A DNA stretch of 64,000 bases from Hymenobacter cheonanensis (GTDB taxonomy: Bacteria > Bacteroidota > Bacteroidia > Cytophagales > Hymenobacteraceae), in NCBI RefSeq assembly GCF_030581075.1, contig NZ_JAUQSW010000003.1, forward strand, positions 434,001 to 498,000, read 5' to 3'. The notes below the pieces were generated by a model. It was not told the origin of the DNA and did no database searches. It was given only the letters and a program-made list of their open reading frames with translations. This document shows, piece after piece, positions 60,253-64,000 of the stretch (position 1 is the stretch's first letter; each line of letters starts with the position of its first letter). A program made the translations under genes and the position numbers.

Positions 60253-62541
60253 CTAAGCGGCTGGCGCGTCGGTGGCGGGCGGTGCGGCGCGCTTGGCCGG
60301 GGCCTTTTTCGCCGCCGGCTTTTTCACCGCCGCCTTCTTGGGCGCTGCTTTCTTAGGAGTAGCCTTAGAAGTGGCTGCTTTTTTAGCCGCCGGCGCTTTG
60401 GCATCCTTCGGCTTGCTAACCGGGGATACTGTGGATACTGCGTCGGGAGCAGCCGCAGGTTCGGCTACTTCGGGAGCTACCAGGCCTTCGGGAAACACCG
60501 GCGTGAGAGCCACCTCAGCTGCTACAACTGTAGTGGCTTCGGGCGTAGTCGATGGGGCGGCCTTCGGCCGTCCGCGGCGCGGAGTGGTAGCGGCAGCGGG
60601 GCCAGCGTCTGCTGCAGGCAGCTGAGATAGGTTAGGGGCCTCCGGTTCTGCCTGGCTAGGCACCATTGTATCCAGCACGGCTGGCCGCTCCAGCAAAGCT
60701 ACTGGCATAAGCGGGGGCGAAATGATGGGCGCAGTTGCGGGCGCAGCGCTAGCCGTTGCAGCTTCGGCCGCCGCTTTCTCGGCTGGAGTGGGGTTGCGGT
60801 ACAGCGCGTTGCGCTTGGGCCCGCGCCCTACTAAGCCCGACTTGGTAATCACCTTTGATTTCTTGGGCGTGGGGCCCGTGCCGCGCTTGCGGATAGTGGG
60901 CTCAGTAGCAGGGCTAGCCGCATCTGCAACAACGGTAACCGCGTCGTTCTCCAGGCTCACCTCTACCGGCGAGGGACTGATAAGCGGAGCTTCGCCCGGC
61001 GTGGCATCGCCCAAGGCGTTTGCATCGGCCAGTACGCCCGCCGCTTCGTGCGCGATTTCCTGGGCCAGCTCCTGCGTGGCCCGGTCGTCGGTTTCCTCCT
61101 CGCTGTTCTCCCCGGTTTGGTCAGCAGCCAAACGTGCAGCATGCTTACGCGCCGTGCGTTTGGCCCCACCACGCGAGCGCCGCTTTTTCTTCTTGGCGGG
61201 GTAAGCCGCATTTTCTGCTGGCGCCAGCAAACTAGCCTCCGGATTGCTCAGCAACGCATCGGCAGCGGCTGCCACCGTTTCGTCTACTAGGGGCAAGGCT
61301 GCGGGCGCTACTATTTCGGCGGCGGCTGCCGCTCCCGGCTGCGCCGGGCGCCCGTTGCGGCGGTCCTGCCCGGTGCGATTATTGCGGTCGCTGCGGCGGC
61401 CATCGCGCCGGCTATCGTTGCGGCGCTCTGCTGCCTGGATTATTGGCTCATCGCCGGGGCTAGCGGCGGCTGATAGCGTACTGGGCATATTATCCCCGAT
61501 ATCAATGCGCTCCTCGTCGTCTTCGGGGGCTAGCTCCACTACCCGCGCCGGCTTGGGCGGCGGCAGCGCCACGAGTTGGCGCTGCACGTCGCGTAGCTCC
61601 TGGCGCACATCTACCCCCTGGCTGCTGAGCCGCTCCAGGCGCTCGACCGTCTGGTCGAGGAAGCTGCGGTGCTCGGGTGCGCCCAGGTGCAGCGGCCGGT
61701 GGCCCAGCGATTGGCGCACGGCCGCCCACTCCTTGCGAAAACGCCCAAAGTCGGCGTCGAAATACGCCCGGGCAAACTTATCCCAGATATAGTCCTCCGC
61801 CACTTCCGACGGGTGCAGCATATCGCTGGCGTAGAAGCGGTAGTCGCGCAGCTCATCCGTCAGCAGCTCGTAGGCTGGGAAATAGCTTACACCCGGCAGC
61901 AGCTCGCTCAAATAGTGGCACGCCACGCGCAGCACCGACTTGCTCACCGCGTTCAGCGGCAGCGTGTCTTTAAGATGGCGCACCGGGCTCACCGTGAGCA
62001 CAATGCGGATGTCAGGGTTAGCGCGGCGCAGTAAGGCATGCACCTCGGCTAGCCCGTTCACAATCTCATCGGCTGTCAAAAGCTCTTTCTCGAAGAGGCT
62101 GGCGGGTAGCTTATGCAGATTGCTGACCAGCTCGCCCGTTTCGCGCAGGCGATAGGCCCAGGCCGTGCCAAGCGTTAGCACCACCGTATCGGCCGTGCGC
62201 ACAAACTCGCCCACCCGCCGCACCGTTTCCTGAATGAGTTGCAGCAGCTCAACCGGCGACTCAGCGCCAATGGTGCTGTGAAAGTCGTAGCTCTGCCAGC
62301 GGCCCCGGGCTTCCACCACGTGCTGCTGCCAGTCCTGCTCCTCGCCGGCGGCAGCGCGCAGCAGCTGCGCCAAGGCTAGCGGCTGAAACACCGTGCCAAA
62401 GGGATTAACCAAGGCATTTACCTTATTCAGCCGCAGCCGGGTGCCAATACTGTCGGCAAAGCACGAGCCTACCGTGAGTACCCGCGCCGTGCGCGCCAAT
62501 TGCCGCTCCTGCGGCGCAATAGTTAGTTCTGTCCGAAACAT
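60253..62541 (-). CDS. GSCFA-domain protein with histone-H1-like Lys/Ala/Pro tail
   Basis: 762 residues from the ATG at 62541 (MFRTELTI). The N-terminal GSCFA domain (about 1-320) has GSCFADSIGTRL, then NPFGTVFQP, and HPSEVAEDYIWDKFA. From about 350 the chain is low-complexity with basic patches (RRNDSRRDGRRSDRNNRTG) and Ala/Pro/Glu stretches. The last 70 residues are AAKKAATSKATPKKAAPKKA-type repeats like histone H1 or AlgP. The domain's role is unknown; the tail may bind nucleic acid or polyanions. A -7 box sits six bases before the start. Confidence 0.7.
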   Translation of the reverse strand: MFRTELTIAPQERQLARTARVLTVGSCFADSIGTRLRLNKVNALVNPFGTVFQPLALAQLLRAAAGEEQDWQQHVVEARGRWQSYDFHSTIGAESPVELLQLIQETVRRVGEFVRTADTVVLTLGTAWAYRLRETGELVSNLHKLPASLFEKELLTADEIVNGLAEVHALLRRANPDIRIVLTVSPVRHLKDTLPLNAVSKSVLRVACHYLSELLPGVSYFPAYELLTDELRDYRFYASDMLHPSEVAEDYIWDKFARAYFDADFGRFRKEWAAVRQSLGHRPLHLGAPEHRSFLDQTVERLERLSSQGVDVRQELRDVQRQLVALPPPKPARVVELAPEDDEERIDIGDNMPSTLSAAASPGDEPIIQAAERRNDSRRDGRRSDRNNRTGQDRRNGRPAQPGAAAAAEIVAPAALPLVDETVAAAADALLSNPEASLLAPAENAAYPAKKKKRRSRGGAKRTARKHAARLAADQTGENSEEETDDRATQELAQEIAHEAAGVLADANALGDATPGEAPLISPSPVEVSLENDAVTVVADAASPATEPTIRKRGTGPTPKKSKVITKSGLVGRGPKRNALYRNPTPAEKAAAEAATASAAPATAPIISPPLMPVALLERPAVLDTMVPSQAEPEAPNLSQLPAADAGPAAATTPRRGRPKAAPSTTPEATTVVAAEVALTPVFPEGLVAPEVAEPAAAPDAVSTVSPVSKPKDAKAPAAKKAATSKATPKKAAPKKAAVKKPAAKKAPAKRAAPPATDAPAA

Positions 62542-62547
62542 GAATTG

Positions 62548-62555
62548 CAAAGGTA
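62548..62555 (-). promoter_or_regulatory. -7 box abutting the GSCFA start codon
   Basis: Minus-strand TACCTTTG, separated from the ATG by only CAATTC, the same six-base spacing as at the 20561 gene. Predicts a leaderless message. Confidence 0.5.
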
Positions 62556-62561
62556 GGCCCA

Positions 62562-62595
62562 AAAAAAGACGTCCCGCCTCACGGCAGGACGTCTT
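62562..62595 (-). terminator. Terminator of the rpsF-rpsR-rplI operon
   Basis: Stem GACGTCCTGCC/GGCGGGACGTC with T-run on the minus strand, 24 bases after rplI. Confidence 0.8.
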
Positions 62596-62618
62596 ACTAA
62601 TCTGCTAAGCAGCAGCAA

Positions 62619-63062
62619 TTAAGCAGCTACTACGCGGAAATTTACCGTGTGCTTCACTTCCTTATGCAGGTTGAGCGTAGCGGTATAGTCACCGGCCGTA
62701 GCGGGCTCCTGGTCAAAGCTCAGGCGCTTGCGGTCTACGTCGATGCCTTTGTTTTTCAGGGCTTCAGCCAGTTGCAGCGTGGTTACGCGGCCAAAGATTT
62801 TGCCGGTTTCACCCACTTTAGCAGGCAGGTCAAATACCTGCGAGCCAACCTGGTCGGCTACTGCCTGGGCATCAGCCTTCACTTTCTCGGCCTTGTGAGC
62901 AGCCTGACGCACGTTCTCAGCTACGATTTTTTTAGCCGATTTATCAGCCAGAATAGCCAAGCCCTGCGGCAAGAGGTAGTTGCGGCCGTAGCCGGATTTT
63001 ACCGTTACGAGGTCGTTCTTGTAGCCCAGCCCCTTAACGTCGTCTTTCAGAATGATTTCCAT
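62619..63062 (-). CDS. rplI: 50S ribosomal protein L9
   Basis: 147 residues. N-terminal MEIILKDDVKGLGYKNDLVT, the conserved start of L9, with the following GYGRNYLLPQGLA. It binds the large-subunit rRNA. Last gene of the rpsF-rpsR-rplI operon; stop lies before the terminator. Length is typical. Confidence 0.95.
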   Translation of the reverse strand: MEIILKDDVKGLGYKNDLVTVKSGYGRNYLLPQGLAILADKSAKKIVAENVRQAAHKAEKVKADAQAVADQVGSQVFDLPAKVGETGKIFGRVTTLQLAEALKNKGIDVDRKRLSFDQEPATAGDYTATLNLHKEVKHTVNFRVVAA

Positions 63063-63072
63063 GTCTTCAGGT

Positions 63073-63345
63073 CTATTTCAGGGCGTCAGTTACGTAGGGC
63101 ATCAGGGCCAGGTGGCGGGCCTTAGCCACGGCCTGAGCCACTTTGCGCTGGAATTTCAGGCTGGTGCCGGTGATGCGGCGGGGCAGCAAGCGGCCCTGCT
63201 CGTTCACAAACTTCAGCAGGAAGTTCGGGTCCTTGTAGTCTACGTACTTGATACCGTTCTTTTTGAAGCGGCAGTACTTGTTGCGCGTGTCCACCGGCTT
63301 GTTGCCGTTGTCGCGGTTGTTGTTGCGGTTATTTTGCGTAGCCAT
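63073..63345 (-). CDS. rpsR: 30S ribosomal protein S18
   Basis: 90 residues with the conserved [20 protein letters not shown] and [20 protein letters not shown], characteristic of S18, which partners S6 in the small subunit. Second gene of the operon, ten bases from rplI. The N-terminal [12 protein letters not shown] part is a lineage-specific extension. Confidence 0.95.
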   Translation of the reverse strand: MATQNNRNNNRDNGNKPVDTRNKYCRFKKNGIKYVDYKDPNFLLKFVNEQGRLLPRRITGTSLKFQRKVAQAVAKARHLALMPYVTDALK

Positions 63346-63364
63346 CGTATTGCGTGCTAAGGGG

Positions 63365-63748
63365 TTACTGAGCTACAGCTTCGGCAGCCTGGGGTGCCTT
63401 CTGTTGGTTCATCTCACCGTTGCGGCGGCGCTCGTTGTAGGTCACGGCGTGCTTATCGAGCACCGTGGTCAAGAAGCGAATAACGCGCTCGTCGCGGCGG
63501 AAAGCCAGTTCGAGTACGTCTACAATGTTGCCTTCGCCGCTGTGGTTGTAGGTCAGCGTGAAGTAATAACCAGTGGATTTCTTTTGAATCGGGTAAGCCA
63601 GCTTGCGCAAGCCCCAGGCTTCAGTAGAAATGAGGTCGGCGCTATTTTCCTTAAGCACCTGCGAGAACTTCTCGACCGTCTCTTGCACCTGGCCCTCGTT
63701 CAGCACGGGGGTGAGGATGAAGACCGTCTCGTAATTTCTTACGTCCAT
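63365..63748 (-). CDS. rpsF: 30S ribosomal protein S6
   Basis: 127 residues. [20 protein letters not shown], then [20 protein letters not shown], are S6 features. First gene of the operon. The C-terminal tail ([16 protein letters not shown]) is a lineage-specific extension. A Bacteroidetes promoter lies 44 bases upstream. Confidence 0.95.
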   Translation of the reverse strand: MDVRNYETVFILTPVLNEGQVQETVEKFSQVLKENSADLISTEAWGLRKLAYPIQKKSTGYYFTLTYNHSGEGNIVDVLELAFRRDERVIRFLTTVLDKHAVTYNERRRNGEMNQQKAPQAAEAVAQ

Positions 63749-63791
63749 TGACGGGGTTGATTTTGGTTAGTGAAAAAAATGAATTGGGGGG

Positions 63792-63822
63792 CAAAGGTAC
63801 TGATTTTTCAGCACATTAGCAA
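63792..63822 (-). promoter_or_regulatory. Promoter of the ribosomal operon
   Basis: -7 box TACCTTTG (63799-63792, minus strand) and TTGC at 63822-63819 with a 19-base spacing, the standard Bacteroidetes arrangement. The rest of the window to 64000 shows nothing I can identify. Confidence 0.7.
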
Positions 63823-64000
63823 GTCGGGTGCCTACCAAGTCAACACTACTTTAGGAAGCCGTCTTTTGGCAATGACAAAAAACAGTCCGCCAAAGTGATT
63901 CTTTGCCTGCCTGCCAGCGGAGTAGAAAAACAAAGCCATTAGCAACAGGTTGCCCAAGCAACCAATATCTTAGTAGAAGGGCAGGCTTAAAAGAAGGGAT

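Overview
The window comes from a GC-rich member of the Bacteroidetes (Bacteroidota), most likely Hymenobacter or a close relative in the Cytophagales. Evidence: Bacteroidetes-type promoters (-7 box TAnnTTTG) before several genes, a TonB-dependent receptor with a carboxypeptidase-regulatory-like N-terminus, a secreted protein with a probable type IX secretion C-terminus, many lipoproteins, and frequent GCTAGC/CTAG words. The genus is inferred from overall style, not from a marker search.

Bases 1 to about 18,570 look like part of a prophage whose right edge abuts the 3' end of a tRNA-Arg(ACG) gene; its left edge lies outside the window. It begins with small unknown genes and a translationally coupled trio (1179-2555) whose middle gene looks like an orphan Cas6 endoribonuclease. 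An early block follows: DUF932 protein, stand-alone RarA/MgsA C-terminal domain, unknown protein, and an N6-methylase-like protein that lacks the NPP(Y/F) motif and ends in a sliding-clamp-binding pentapeptide. Two of the early transcription units start with the same duplicated 54-base leader. Then come an unknown gene, a SymE-like protein, small and large terminase, portal, a DUF6712-like protein, a lysis set (holin-like protein, GH24 lysozyme, probable one-piece spanin) and a 1386-aa tape measure protein. I recognise no integrase, major capsid, tail tube or baseplate gene, so the element is either rearranged and defective or has those genes to the left.

From 18.5 kb onward the content is ordinary chromosome: DedA/TVP38 protein, DUF2167 protein, cystathionine gamma-synthase/lyase, SIMPL protein, SGNH hydrolase, metallo-beta-lactamase-fold hydrolase, TonB receptor, T9SS cargo, OmpA proteins, accD, a glycine-zipper/OmpA cluster, endonuclease III, radical SAM protein, gamma-carbonic anhydrase, two TM2-type lipoproteins, CBS/CorC membrane protein, an odd tRNA-like gene, Lrp regulator, SPFH protein, thioredoxin, dnaE, fatty-acid desaturase, PAP2 phosphatase, aminopeptidase P, GH130 enzyme, methyltransferase, a third related lipoprotein, priA, a YyaL/DUF255 protein, a GSCFA protein with a histone-H1-like tail, and the rpsF-rpsR-rplI operon.

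Most interesting for follow-up: the orphan Cas6 cassette in the prophage; the clamp-tagged methylase-like protein beside a RarA C-terminal domain, which suggests targeting of host replication; the candidate unimolecular spanin; the 124-nt tRNA-like gene at 39.7 kb; and a lipoprotein family whose lipobox is followed by a conserved R-x-x-Y-(A/S)-F signature and a C-terminal membrane domain.
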